Part shown: positions 33,899-47,592 of the stretch, piece by piece | How the letters are laid out: the number at the start of each line of letters is the position of its first letter | Position numbering within the stretch: the stretch's first letter is position 1 | Assembly: GCA_905182995.1 (NCBI GenBank) | Contig: CAJJDP010000021.1 | Coordinates: 624,648 to 688,647, forward strand | Source: Paramecium octaurelia | Lineage: Eukaryota; Ciliophora; Oligohymenophorea; Peniculida; Parameciidae | DNA: 64,000 nt | Direction: 5' to 3' | Position numbers and translations under genes: made by a program | The notes under the pieces: model-generated | Seen by the model: only the letters and a program-made list of their open reading frames with translations | Told to the model about the DNA's origin: nothing | The model's database searches: none

Positions 33899-36800
33899 TC
33901 AGATAATTTATATTACAATATATTACGTTAAAAGATTGAATGTTATAAAATAATTTTAATTAATTATCAAGAACTTAGAATTTTAATTAATTCCTAATAT
34001 TCTAAAATTAAGTGTTTAATCTAAGTTATAAACTGAATATTTTACTTCATAAGGAGTTTGAGTTTTAAAAATCATATTGCAATTATTGATTTTGCAAGTC
34101 AACTCTATCGGAAACGATTTAATTTCTGAAACCCAACCATAATCAATTCTAATTATCAACGCTCTATTTTCTGGCTTTAAGAAATACAAACCATTGTAAT
34201 TCAAACCTTCGATTATTAATTATTATAAATACCTATTAAAACATGAGTGCTCAATTTAATGCCTAATTTGCTTTACTAAACTAGTTATTAGGTTTCTTTT
34301 GAACATTCTACAAAGAATAATTACATTCCATACAACATATTAGTCTAAAAGCAAGCTACCATCAACAAGCATGACAAACCCTAAATAGTACCATTCTTTT
34401 AATTTGGTTACATCTACTGTGATTGCGTTGAAAATTCCTAAAGTTGCTTTTCTCTGAACGCTGCTTCTCTTTAAATCTGTTCAAACCACAACCTTTCTGA
34501 ATGCTACTTAATAACTGAATTCGGAATTGCTTTTTTCAATAGATTCTTATCAATTTTTTATTGAGTTGCAATTGAATAATAGGCAGTCATCAAACAAAAG
34601 TCTAAGAAGTTTAAAGGAAATGTTAGATTTTTTGCTTGAAACACTATTTCAAACATTAAATATTTCAATCGAGTTTCATCCTGTCGATATTCTAGTTCCT
34701 CTTACTTCTAAGGTAAGTATAAATACTTTTTAAACATAAACTGAAATTTTGTTCCATTGTTAAACATCTTTTTCAACGCTTACATAAACCCTGATTTACT
34801 CTTGTCCAAAAACGAAGATATTTTCTCATCATCTTCTATTACTCTAATGATTCCTCCTGTATCCACAATGAAAATTTTAAAATCTACAAAATATTTTAAA
34901 TTGATGTGATTGGCAATTGCACTTTTGATGAACCAAGTCAATGTATTTTTTTTGAATCCCACCTATAAGTGTTATCCAGTCAATAGAGTTATTTCAATAC
35001 AATAAGGTTATTGGGGAGCTTCATTTCCAATCTTTACTTGCTAATCATCTTTACTTACTTTTTAACTAAAAGTTATTTGCTACAATTCTTAAAGAATTTC
35101 TAAGTATGAGTTCTTTTGATTTTATTTCAATTTCGACATATTTTAAAATAACTCAGGTTTCAATCTTTTTTGCTCTGGTAAACTATAAAACTTGGGATCA
35201 ATTTTCATTATTTCTAAGACTTATTTCTAATATTCTTTGTTATCGATTATTTATGGAGAATTGAGAACAATTTACAATAATTACTCAATCCTCAACTTTC
35301 TTTCATCTATTACTTTTTAATTCTTTGCCGATAAACTCTTTGTTATTGTTGGGATTTTCAGTTTATTATCATACTTATTAACAATTTATAATAAACTCAG
35401 AACTTAACTAAATCTTATTAAACTTACAATTTCAATAGTATCAATAGTAAATTTAAACTTATAGAATGTAACATTCTTATGTAATTTTGGATTGGTTTCA
35501 GTTCCTATAATTTCTACCTTAACACAAAAATTAGTCTCTTTCTTTATATCATTTTTTTATTTAAATGATTAAATTTATTAATCTATGATATTTTAAATTT
35601 TCGACATAAGTATTTATTTTGTTTTATTATCCCCATTTACAATAACAATAGTCTCATTTCTAGTCACAAACTCAAAGGAATTCTTGAGAATCAACGAGTC
35701 CTTGATATTTTTAATATAAGATTGTTAGGTTAGGGAAATATGGTATTTATACTTTAAGCTATTTAGCTTGCTTTTTTTAGCGAATAAAAGTAAATTATTA
35801 AATGCATAGATAACAATTCTTTATTCAATTTTCTTTGTATAGATTGAACAAATATCTTCAAAGATGAAAAATATGTTAGGCTTAAAGACAGATAGGTTCT
35901 ATATATTGCCAAACTGCTAATATAATTCCATTAATTTAGCTTATTTTAAAAAGACATCCATCTCACTATTGTTCTTATCGTTAATCTTTTCAATGGTTTC
36001 GAGACAACATTTCACATTCTAGTAATCTGGATGGGAAGACATCGTATGTTTTAATAAATCTTTGAAGAGCAGTACGTATTTAGGTAATCGTTAAACAGGT
36101 TTAATTGTGTAATCATTTAACGTTTAACCTTTTAACAAATTCTGTAACTTAATTTCTTTGAGAAATTATTAATAAGCAGGCATAGCCTCATATTGACTTG
36201 TTATTCTTCTGGTTTGTTCGTAAGCCTTACAATATTCATAGTAGAATATAAATCCATTTAGTAGAGGAACTATATTTTTCATTACTACAGCGTTTGGATC
36301 CTTAAGATTGTTACACTTTTGTAGTTCACTCAAAAATTCAGTATTAAAATTGAGAATCTCATAGATATGAAACATCACTTTTATATCAGCTTCTTTATTT
36401 GGAAATTTTTCAATTGATTCTTTTTTAATCATGTTCAAGATCTCCAAATCTGAGACATACTTAATTTCTGTTTAAATTAACTCATTCAATACATTTATTC
36501 TATATCTATTCATCTTTTCAATCAGTTATTTTTCCTTTTCAATTCTCTCCTTTTTTTCTCTTTCCAATTTTAATCTTCCATATCTTTAAATAAATAGAAT
36601 CTTATCAAGATATTATAAGTAATATTTGTCATCTCGTACTAAAATTAATTAGTTTGAATTGTTGATTATCAGTTTTGAATTAAAAATAGATTCTGATCGC
36701 TCCTGCATATTCATTTACTGTAAATCCATTGATTATCGTTGGGATTTCTTAATTTGAGTAGTTAATTCGTTGGTTATCATACTGACATAAATTCTGTCTT

Positions 36801-37277
36801 CGCTTTGTAATTCTTTTTCACTTACTTAAGAAATCAAATCATTAGCAAATGTTTAATTATTCTTCTCAACCTCTTCATCTGAATCTTGCGCAAGTGTTGT
36901 TTACATCTGACTTTATTTTTATAACTTTTCCTCAATCTAATCTCTCACTTCAGGATTTTCATTAAGCATTTTATTTAAAGTGCTTATAACATCATTTTCT
37001 CCATTTGTTTGAATAGATTGATCCATCTCTTGCTATCCTAATTGACTAAGTTTAAGCAAATGAAATACTTTTATATTACATGTTAATCCTGTAGTACTTG
37101 AGTAGCTTATGTAGATTTTGCAATTTTAGCAGATTGTTCCGCTTCTTCTCTTTCTTTTTTTTATTTCTCCAATAATAACACTCTTTCTTTGACAATCCTA
37201 AATTGATATTTAAATATTACATCGAACAATTGATTACAAAATGAAAATTAATCAATTCCATACTCATATTGTTACAT
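33899..37277 (-). CDS. RhoGEF with DH-PH followed by a FERM-like region
   Basis: About 1109 residues in three exons (introns 23 and 26 nt). It starts MQQYEYGIDQFSFCNQLFDV. An N-terminal Q/E-rich region is followed from about residue 245 by a DH domain: NVLNELIQTEIKYVSDLE, FLSELQKCNNLKDPNAV, then the signature TIKPVQRLPKYVLLFKDLLK. A PH-like region follows. From about residue 750 a FERM-like region appears, with an F1-like CIEITLLTGQHLQVGF, an F2-like FKKYLYLPQKQEE..., and an F3-like MLYGMQLFFVECSKE...KLGIKLSTHVLIGL. DH-PH activates Rho/Rac GTPases; FERM would recruit it to membrane proteins. The order is the reverse of animal FARP proteins. The FERM call is weaker than the DH call. Confidence 0.8.
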
Positions 37278-37477
37278 AATTTACAATGATTTGCATTTTG
37301 AAAACAAAACAAAAAGATATATTGATAATTAAATCATGTAGTTTGAGATCAAAAAACATGGATATACACAAAATATTAGCATAAGATAATTAATATTCAT
37401 ACAATTATTTATGTAGAATCAATAAATTTATTATTTCGGCAAAATAAAATTAATAAAAATCAACCAAAGGTAATTTC

Positions 37478-40400
37478 TCAATATTCCATCCTAAATGTTA
37501 CTATTTTCCTTTAATCATACTATATGTATTGAGGTGGAGTTTGATGTAAAAATGCTTATGATTCCTAATGAACTTAAATTGGTTTGTTAAAATAATTCCT
37601 TATTTTTTGAATGAGATTCTAAACAATCAAATAATTTTCTTTCAAAAAAATAAAGTGCTGTTTAAAGTCAAGAACACATTAATATAAAACTAATAATGTG
37701 CATAAAACTATAATGAACCAACCAATTATTAATTCATCCTATTCATTCGGATCATTTTATTATTTATAAAATAGTATCAAGATTAATAACTCAACAAACC
37801 AAATGAACAGTTCTCCCCCTATGACTTTTTATTGCTCATAAACATCCTTTAATGGGGAACTTGATTTAACGTAGAATATAAATATGATATTTAGTATTGA
37901 ACATGTTAAAATAGTAATATAAGCTTAACTATAGCAGAACACTAAAACAAAAATAAACACCACTTTCTTGCAAAGAAGGAGTAGATTATAATAATTAGAG
38001 TAGGGTCTTGATCCTCTTATTCTAACGCCTTCAAATAGAGCTCCGTATTTTTATTTTACAAGTTGCTAACCAAAATAATAAGGCTGATTGCTCATCAAGA
38101 AGAATCCTTTTATAATGAAATACAATTAAAGCAACAAAAAGATAAAGCTTATAAAGAAACTTGAAGACAAAAAGGGATTCTTGATTGTTCGCACTGATAA
38201 CTATAGAAAAATAGCAAGGTTATATTCATATGCCACAGACATGAAGGTTCTTAATAATCCTGAACAAAAGTAATGAATAGTGTTGAGGAATACTCTTTAG
38301 ACTTTCCTAATAATTCGAAGAATAATAAATTTGAACAGCTCTGGGTCTTCATTATCAATATATAAATTCTCTTCTGAATAATACGCCATTATTTTAGTCA
38401 GAATCATGGATCCTATGATGCATATAAAATATATAGATAAGGTAGTTACAAATGCAATAAAAACAGCAAAGGCATTGATGTAAAATGTGGATGAATAACC
38501 TTTTAAAGCAAACTTATAGTGAGGATCGGGTGAAATAACATAACTATTAACTAAATCTTCAATATTGAGGAACATTTTCATGAAATCGAATTGGGCAAAG
38601 TCAAATAGTTTAAAATAAGTCTCTACATTATAAGGATAAATAACGTTGAAAAATTATAAATAGGATATTAATTATAAAATATCCAATAAATTCCAAAAGA
38701 TGTGTAATCCCCCTATAATTAAGGATATTATAGCCAAACCCAATAAGATAAACAACACATATTTATTAAACTCAATAAAGCCCTGAGTAACATTTATAAC
38801 ATCTTAAGAGGGTTTAAGATATTTTAATAACTAAAATTCAAAAATCGTCTGATTAAAAGTTAAGCCTTATTATGATTGATAATGTTAAGGGTTTTCAATT
38901 AAACATAATAAGATTGGAGTTTCCTCTCTATTCTTTAGTACAATTTATACATCAACTTATAGAATATTATAATCTTCAAAATAATTAGTAAGATCTTGAT
39001 ATTGCTTAATTTAAATCATTTTGGAATCTTTCAGTCTGAATTAACATATTTCTGTAAATGAAACAGAAGTTTTTAATGGAATACTTGACTTTATCATAAA
39101 ATTTCTTTATGCTTAATATCTATTATCATATATGTTTTCTTCAAATATGAGATATGGATAGTTTAACTTTTCACAAGTATCTTAACATGACCAGCCATCC
39201 TCAATTAAACAGTTAAAACATCCATCTCCAGGATTTTCATTTCCGTCGTCGCACTATTCATTGCTTACTCTTAACCCATCGCCACAAATGTTTAAACATT
39301 ATCCATCTTTTATTTAATATCCTAGGTAGATTTCACAAATTGCACATGGCAGATCTTCATTTTATAAATTACATGATAGACAATTATTTGCTCTTACTGA
39401 ACAAGTTTTACATGATGAGTCACACCTATCACAATGACTATTTATATTTAAGTAATAGCCGTCAATACAATTGCGACATTATCCCATTTCACATTATGTA
39501 CACAAAGGATTAAAACAATATGAATGTGAAAATATACATTAGTTGCATTCATCCTTTGAATAATCATTTCCATCATCGCAATCTTCATTCCATTATACAA
39601 TCTTATCCCCACAATTAGTATAACAATAATGAGAAATTGGAGGATTGATATAATTCTTACAAGACAAACATTCCTTCATATTAGATTCATAATATCCTCT
39701 TTTACAATTACATGAGAAAACAGTGTCATTTTATGATGGTTCTCTAGTGATTGGACATCGAGAGCACATAGTTATCAAAGGAGAATTTAAACAATATTCG
39801 CAGGAAGGGTGGCAAGGAGCACAAGCCAAACTATTTTCTATTTCATAATATCCTTATTCACAAATACATTAAGTATTCAATAAGTTTAATTTCCTATTCT
39901 ACTCAGAATAACAAGACAAACAAGTATTGATATCTGAACAAGTTTTGCATTTTTAATCGCATTCACTACAAATTTCAGTTCCTTAATCGAAATATCCATC
40001 TTTGCATACGCATTAATTTCTTAAAATATTTCTAAATTAATCAGGAAAACATCTAATGCAAATATTTGGTTTGATTTAACAAGTTTTACAAGTGGAATCA
40101 CATTTAAAACATTCTAGAAATGGCTCCTCTGAATAATATCCCTAGCGGCATTCACATATAGAATGGTTTAATATTCTATTTAATGAAGAATCACACTTAG
40201 TACAATACTTTGGAGAATAAATACATGCTTTACATATTTCCGAACAGGGCTAGCAAATTTTGTTTTCCATATAATACCCTTCTAAACAACTACATTAATT
40301 AATGTTTAACCAGTAATGATTAGAATCATCACAAGCTAAACATTTTTGAAGCTTATTTTTACTATTCTTGCTTATCTCAAATCCACAAGCCAAACATCCC

Positions 40401-42662
40401 TATTAGCACGGGTATTATTAAGTACATGTATTACTTAATTCAAATGTAACTTAGCAATAACATTATCCATGAATTTGAATATGTTTTGGAGAACAAGAAT
40501 CGCAATAATAAGAATTAGTACATTAGTAACACCCTGAAATGCATAAGGAACATGAATGAAGATTTTGATCGTAATAGTACCCTTGAGCACAACTTCCAGA
40601 TTACACTGAATTATCAACCATCCAATCTTAGCATTATCCAACTGAATCACATTTATTGCAAAACTCTGGACATGACACCACCATAACTCTGTAGTTGAAG
40701 ATTCCATAATATTAATGCAAGTTTTTTAATTCTTAAACAGAAAATGTTACTAACAAACTATCAAGTGATGTAGGCAGAGTAATTTCAATGAATCCTTCAG
40801 CTACATATTCATTCCACAAAGAAAAACCCATTGTATTTCCAATAGATATAAACTGAAATTGATTTGAATTTGGTGATGCTGTTGTCATTTAATAAGAAAT
40901 TCCGGTAGCATTCACAAATATTTCAAATATTTCATCATATTATAAATCTATACATACTACATTAAGCTTAATGAAAGCCTTGTAAAAAGGTCTATCACTT
41001 TTGATATCATGATATACAGATCCATAATTCCAAAATGGGATTCCTCCCAGTATTGAATAAGCATTTGAATTATATGTGAATTTGCCTATTTTTTGTTCTA
41101 TTTCTAATTATTAACTTATTCTCAAAATTTAATCATAATAATTATTATCATCATAGAGAATGTTTAGAATGTAATTAAATTAGCCACTCATCTAATTTTC
41201 TAAACATTCATTTCCTATTTAGGTCGTTTATAAAGGACATTTTAATAAGCATTTATTAGCGAAATAGAAATATCCTGATTTACATGTATTACAGAATTTT
41301 GGTTGCATATATGGGCAGGTCAAGCAATTATTTTCACACGAACTTAGATTCGTTGTTATTTGTTATTCTACTATCTCTAAATTTGATAGGCACCATCCTC
41401 TAAGAGGTTTTACTATTGTGAATTAACCTGCAAATTATATTTCAGTGACTTCATAATTTAAAAACATCTCAAAATAAATGTCGCTTTAAAAACAATTCTC
41501 AGAATCTTCAAAATGACACTTCTGCCAATTATTTACATGAGCTGTCCCTTATGAATATGATAGCCCAGGTTGATCGTAATCATAAATGTATAAAACTGTA
41601 TAATTATTAAATTTTAGTGAGATTTGTCCACCAATTGAATGAGAGTAATGATATCTTAGGAAGTATATTCTTAGTTTAATCATAATCTTAGAGAAAGAAA
41701 TTATTGATAATTGAGGAAAAACAATTTATTCATTGTAAAAAAAGGGACCTGCTACTTTTTAATTTCCAATTTATATTATCCTCAAAGAGTTATCATCAAC
41801 GATTGAATAATATTTGTCTTTGATTATGTAGAAGAGATAAGAGTCGAAATCTCCAACTAAGTCATTAAACAATAAATGTGAAGTGCCAATTTGACATACT
41901 CCATTTTAATCTGGAACATATCCATTAGGACAAGAATTTAAACATTATATATTAGAAGTTTCTAATTAAAACAAAGAATCTCTTTGTTCTCCGATAAAGT
42001 TGCAAAGACACTACCCTTTAATTAATTGGAGATTATCTTTGCATCTCTCACATTCTCCAGTATAATTACATAACTCACAGTTTTTATCACAAAATTAAAC
42101 ATACAAATAAAATCCAGATAATGCATATATGATAACAGGTTGAAACCCAATTGTTTCAATTAGTATGTCAATTTAGTTATCCCTAAATTCTTCAAAATGA
42201 TTGAATCTAAACACAGAGCTATCTGCAGAATTATTATTTCCAGGTCGATTACAATAGATTAATGGAGTTGGAGTTGATAACTCAATTTATGTTTAAACAT
42301 TTTCATTGACCATAACTTAATTCAAGTATAGTTTAGTGCTGACTGCCTTCATCGAGTCAATATAATAAAAATCTAGCTCAATTCTGATAGCAGAGAATTT
42401 TCTATTGTTTGGCATTTAGATTTTTCTCCAAATTTTCTCCTTTCCTTCTGCCAAGTATGTAGAAGATGTCGGCGTACAAAGAGTTGGATTGATTTGAGTT
42501 AATGGACTCGTCGTCGAATCTGAATTTAGTCCAATCCAATCCACACTTGATGGAGCATCGAATAGTTCAGATTTGTAAATTTCCCAATCTATTGTTACCT
42601 TAAATTAAATTACCACAATAGACAAAACAGATTAAGATAAGACTAAATAGTTAGAACCTCAT
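37478..42662 (-). CDS. Giant cysteine-rich surface protein with C-terminal TM helices (GFR/furin-like repeats)
   Basis: About 1719 residues with one 25-nt intron just after the signal peptide (MRFQLFSLILICFVYC). The N-terminal ~1150 residues are extracellular. Lectin-like or laminin-G-like blocks alternate with many CxxC repeats such as CDSCSPKHIQIHGQCYC and CKTCSDINTCLSC, and with the Dictyostelium/ciliate-type CDDGNENPGDGC motif seen twice (EDCDDGNDYSKDEC). The last ~500 residues contain several hydrophobic helices (ILLGLAIISLIIGGLHIFW, AFVTTLSIYFICIIGSMIL, and others), ending in a Q-rich cytoplasmic tail. This matches the ciliate family annotated as growth-factor-receptor Cys-rich or IGF-binding-like. 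A receptor or adhesion role is likely but the ligand is unknown. Confidence 0.82.
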
Positions 42663-43065
42663 AATATCTATTGTATTATATAATTATGATATAAATCAAA
42701 TTATTATTTTAAATATTTCTATCTCACTGCACAAAATCTTATAAAAAATCATTTGAATAAATCTTGGAAATGTGGCAAATTATTATCTAAGACTCAAGAA
42801 ATATAAATAATATTAATCATTACAATCATATTTTAAGTGATCAAAAGGATTTTTGTTTGGCTTATAAATAAATGATATACATAATGAAGGGTATAATATT
42901 TTAATTCAAGTTCTAGATGTTGAAAATGGTGAGAATTGAGGTTTAAGGGGATTGGAGAATAAAAGGAAAGAAAATTTAGTTATTATTTTATGATTATCGT
43001 GAATTTAATCATTACAAAAATGTACTTTAAATCTTTAAATAAAATATTTATTTGAAAATCAAAAT
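42663..43065. other. Divergent intergenic region
   Basis: About 400 bp between the starts of the Cys-rich surface protein gene (-) and the PABP-like gene (+). AT-rich, no protein-like frame. It must contain both promoters. Confidence 0.5.
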
Positions 43066-45026
43066 ATGTAATAATTCCAAAAAGAAATACCAACACAACC
43101 ACAAATCACTCCTCAACCAAATCAATAATAATAGAAGACCATCATCTATATTGAGAATTTAGATTAGGTATGAATACATTCTACAATAAATAGGGAATAT
43201 CTGAAGATTATTTATATCGTAAATTCAAGGAAGTGGGAGAAATCGCAAGTTTAAAAATCACGAAGGACAAGTCAACCTAAAAGTCCAAGGGTCAAGCATT
43301 CATCACATTCATTCATCCAGACTCAGCTGAGGAAGCCAGAAAAAAATTTAATAATTAAATATTCATCCGAAACAGCATCAGAGTCAAACCTTACTTTAAT
43401 TTTCATGGAGCAGACAAGAAAGCAAATATTTTCATTTCGAATCTACCTGAAGATGCAGACGACTTGGAATTAGAGCAAGAGTTTTCAAGATTTGGTACAG
43501 TGTTATCAGTTGATGTACATAGAGACTAAACAGGAAAGCAATTGAAGTATAAATGTAGATTTAGCAATTTAGTTATGGTTATGTTTAATTTGAAAGAAAG
43601 GAAGATGCTGAGAACTTGATCAAGAGAATCTAGAATCATCCACTCACTCACAAGGGCAAACTCTTGAAATTGGAACAATTTAAGGCTTAATCTGAAAGAA
43701 AAGTGGAATCAACATCCATTTACTTAAGAGCATTCGCAGCTCCATTACCATAACATCTAAGTGCTTAAGATAGTGCTATGAGATCATTTGAATACGGATG
43801 GTCTTTGGTGATCAAAGATTACTTGACTAGAGTGTAAGGTGATTAAGTTAGGGACTGTTTTGTTAAAATAGACTCTGTCACAAGACAACCATGGGCAATG
43901 ATTACATTTGACACTTTTGATTAAGCTAAGGTCAACTTAGATCTGTGTGAAAGTTAAAGAAAACATCCATGCTTTAATTCAGGCGCTCGTGTTGCACTTG
44001 ATTTAATTAAAAAGAATGGCCCTCCTGCCAATAGTGATGGCTCTTTACAATTTACTATTTAGTAAATTGAACCATTCTTTGAGGAAATGTCAAAAGACCC
44101 ATTTGATACTTTTAAGGGGGAAAGCGACAACTTCTTTTTCAATATGGTTTACAGTAAACATTTGAATCCAGACGAAAGATTGATCATCATCCAAAACATC
44201 AAAGAAGATGTAACCAAAGAACAAATCTCTGAGTTTTTGGGATAATTTGGAAAGGTTATTCGTTTAACCATCAGAAAAACCAAAAACCCAAGATTTTAGG
44301 TCCAATAATGCTTCGTTCACTATTAAACTCTAGAAGATTCAAAGAGAGCTCGTTCAGAACTCTATGATGATGCCAATGAGAAAATCGTCAATAAAAGAAA
44401 AGAAATCTTTAAGGATGGTAGAGCTGTTGCAAATATCTTATTATCAAAAACCATGAGAAAAGAGTTTAAGGAAATCAAAAAGCAAAGCTAAAATATTTTT
44501 GCTAATCCTGGAGGAAGACAATTACTGTAACCATAAATACCAAATTATCAAATGATGCCACCTCCCATGCCATTCCCTCATCCTCATCCTCAAAGAAACC
44601 CTCAAAGAGGACAAAGATACCCATTCCCTCCTTCCTAAAGACCTGTACAAAGACCTCCTGTTAATATGATTAAGCCAACAGAACCCATTAGAAATGTTGA
44701 AAAATACCAACCAAATTTCTTATAAGAATTTATGGATTATTAAACTGTTCAAAGCAGAATGGAAGATTTCTTAAAAATACCTACTGATTCACAAAGATAA
44801 GTTTTGGGTAATTTATTATTCCAGAAAGTTTTCGATGTTGTTAAAGACAAAGAATCTACAAAAAAGCTTGTTGGTATTTATATTAATCATTCTTTTAGGT
44901 ATGTTGATCGACCCATCTCAATTTGAAATAGGAGATATCTTAAACATGTTTGATGATGTTAATGAACTTCAAACCTATATTGATGACGGCCTCTAATTGA
45001 TTCGTGAAGAATAAAAGGGCAATTGA
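43066..45026 (+). CDS. Poly(A)-binding-protein-like, RRMs plus MLLE domain
   Basis: About 627 residues in four exons (introns 26, 26 and 25 nt). It starts MQQFQKEIPTQPQITPQPNQ. RRM1 has RNP2 TIIYIENL and RNP1 KGQAFITF. RRM2 has IFISNL and YGYVQF. Two more degenerate RRM-like units follow (TSIYLRAF... and LIIIQNIKEDVTKEQ...). A proline/methionine-rich linker (PNYQMMPPPMPF) leads to a C-terminal MLLE/PABC domain (RQVLGNLLFQKVFDVV...GMLIDPSQFE). PABPs bind poly(A) tails and recruit PAM2 proteins to control translation and decay. RRM3 and RRM4 are divergent, so this may be a specialised paralogue. Confidence 0.85.
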
Positions 45027-45754
45027 ATTATGACATATTAATAAGTCCAAAAAAATATTTTAATGTGATATAAGACCATAGTTTGCAATTCTTTGAAAAA
45101 AGAAACTTCAGCAAATATCTCTGTACCCTAATTTAGCTCGAATAATCTTTAAGAAATTGTTAGAAAAAATAAAAACAACATTTTTAGATTTTTATTTATA
45201 CTCTACTTAAAGGATAACCGAGGTTTAAAAATATTAATTCAAGTACTTCTTGTATTCTAATTAATAAACTACTTTAAATTATAAATTTAATGCTAAAATC
45301 ATTCATAATCACAACTAATGAAAATTTATTTTGCATACCTTTAGATTTTAATAAATCAATTTGAAGTTGAAAATTTCAAAATGGATACTTAGTGATTTAC
45401 CTGTCTTAACTGATGTATTCATATCTTATAAATAGGATATTATTTCACTCTCTATTCAAATCATATTTTTTATTCAACTTTTTAGCATATATATGTATTT
45501 GATATTTATGTAAAATCGTTTTAATCATTTTGTAGGGAAATCTGATTCAAGACTAACAACAATAAATGAATTGAAGTAATTAATAAGGTTGAAATAGAAT
45601 TGATTTTATAATAATATCATAAGAGCATACTCATAATGAGCTAGTGTATTAGATAACATATTTTATCATTCTGAATTCTTATTTATAACTAATATCTGCC
45701 TGAATTGATTAGGTGTATTAATAATATAAGAATTGGTTACAAAAATAACAATAT
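45027..45754. other. Intergenic region between convergent genes
   Basis: About 730 bp of AT-rich DNA between two stop codons, much longer than the other convergent gaps here (13-54 nt). I see no clear gene. Weakly protein-like plus-strand stretches near 45090-45190 may be noise or decayed sequence. Confidence 0.4.
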
Positions 45755-47322
45755 TCATAATTAAATATTTTCTAATAGTTTAATGAATTCTTCTTCTTCA
45801 ATAACTCCATCTTTATTATAATCAAACTTTTCTAGGATGTCCTCCCAAGCTTAATTATCAATTTCAACTCCTCCAAATATATTTTCTAATTCATTTTTAC
45901 TGATTACTCCGTTTCCATCAAGATCGAACATCTTGAATGCATTCTTGATATTATTAATAGTGATTTTCGATTAAAGTACAAGAGCAGCAGAAATGAATTC
46001 AGTAAAATCTACTTTACCAGATTCATTTACATCAAGTTCTTAAATTAAATCATTAACCATATTCTCTGCTTAAAAATGATCAATATCAGCAACTAAAATT
46101 CCTTTAAGTAATTCTTCTCTACTCAATACTCCATCCCCATTTGTATCTAAAGATTTAAAAGTTTAAAATAATTTCGTGCTTTCTTCTTTATTAACTAATT
46201 GCACAGAAATAAATTAAATAATTGCTGCCCTTAATTTATTTTGAGCAGAAAAATGACTAAGTGTTTGGATGATATTAAAATCTTCTATCTCCTTGTTCTA
46301 ATTATCTTGGATCCAAACATGGTTAAATGCTTCTTCCATGTTGATTCGTTTTTTTGGATCTACAACTATCATTTTGGAGATTAGATCTTTGACTTAATCA
46401 CTTAATTTAATCCAACGATCATTATTTGTATTCCATTTACCTTGTTTTGCCAATCTTAAAGTTTCAATATCATTGGACCCCTTAAAAGGAGGTCTTCCAA
46501 TCATCAAAATGTAAAGTATCACTCCACATGACCATACATCCACTTTTAGATCATAGCCTGGCTCTGATATCACTTCTGGTGCTACATAATATGGAGTTCC
46601 CACTTTTTTTGTTAAGCAGGATTGATTAATCATTTTTTCACTTGCTCCAAAATCGATGACTTTTAAATTAGCATCAGGATCGATTGAATCAAAAAGAATA
46701 TTTTCAGGCTAGAATATTTATTAAGAATGTGAAATACTTTCAGATCTCTATGAACAATATTTTTATGATGACAGTACATTATTGCGGAAAATACTTATTT
46801 CATATATTTTGCTACTTGTCTCTCGTTATATTTAGAGATTGTTTTGATTCTCTCGAGTAATTCGCCTCCCTTACAATATTCAGTTACTATATAATAATAT
46901 TTGAAATCTGCAAATATTTCTAAAACCTTAACAATATTAGGATGATCCAAAGTTTTTAAGATTTCAGTTTCCTCCAACAATTTCTCTTCACAACTAATCG
47001 TTTTTCTGAGGATCACTTTTGCTGCTCTCAAATTCTCAGTTGATAAATGTTTCACCAAATAAACCTCCCCAAAACCACCTTATCCCAATTTCTTTACTAT
47101 TTCATAATGAGAAAGGAACTTTTCAGTTATACATTACTTTCTAACCAACATTTCTGGTGTTAATTTCATAGTGCCACTAATTGATTTTCTACCCATGTCT
47201 GATTTATTTCCTTCCTTATTTTTAGGTTAATCTTACTGCTATTCTTAATGCTTTTAATAGAATTATTCTTTGGATAAGGAACTTGATTTAATGGCATTAG
47301 ATTCCTTATCGTGAAATTACAT
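45755..47322 (-). CDS. Calcium-dependent protein kinase (CDPK)
   Basis: About 512 residues with one 29-nt intron placed between HRDLK and PEN. It starts MQFHDKESNAIKSSSLSKEQ. Kinase motifs: LGQGGFGEVYLVKH, AAKVILRK, HHKNIVHRDLKPENILFD, VIDFGAS and GTPYYVAPEVI. An autoinhibitory junction precedes four EF-hands with loops DTNGDGVLSREE, DVNESGKVDFTE, DLDGNGVISKNE and DYNKDGVIEEEE; all four look able to bind Ca2+ (the second has SGK at the centre). CDPKs couple Ca2+ signals to phosphorylation in ciliates, apicomplexans and plants. There is no N-terminal Gly2, so no myristoylation is expected. Confidence 0.93.
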
Positions 47323-47592
47323 CTGGGTAGTAATATTTCCAGCAATTTGATGTGAAACCCCTGCGTCTATCTCATCTAATTATCTATCCTCCACAGTTAA
47401 GACTTAAGTTAAGCATTTCAAATACCTGCTTCCTCCTTATACAGTTTAAATGTGCAACAACCCATAGTTACAATAAAGTTATTTATAATTATAATCAGAA
47501 TATAAAATTTGTATTTCTGTTGATCAAACAATTAAAACATAAATCAATCTTAATATAATTGAAGCATAATTTAATTTTAATACATCACTCAA

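Noticed and set aside
34300-34470. Minus-strand reading ITVDVTKLKEWYYLGFVMLV
   Set aside because: Looks protein-like but is the wrong frame; the correct frame (QGLSCLLMVACFQ...YGMQLFFVEC) continues from both sides in the RhoGEF/FERM gene.
37478-42662. Interpretation as several small Cys-rich genes
   Set aside because: A single frame without TGA runs from the signal peptide to the C-terminal TM helices, giving 1719 residues with one intron.
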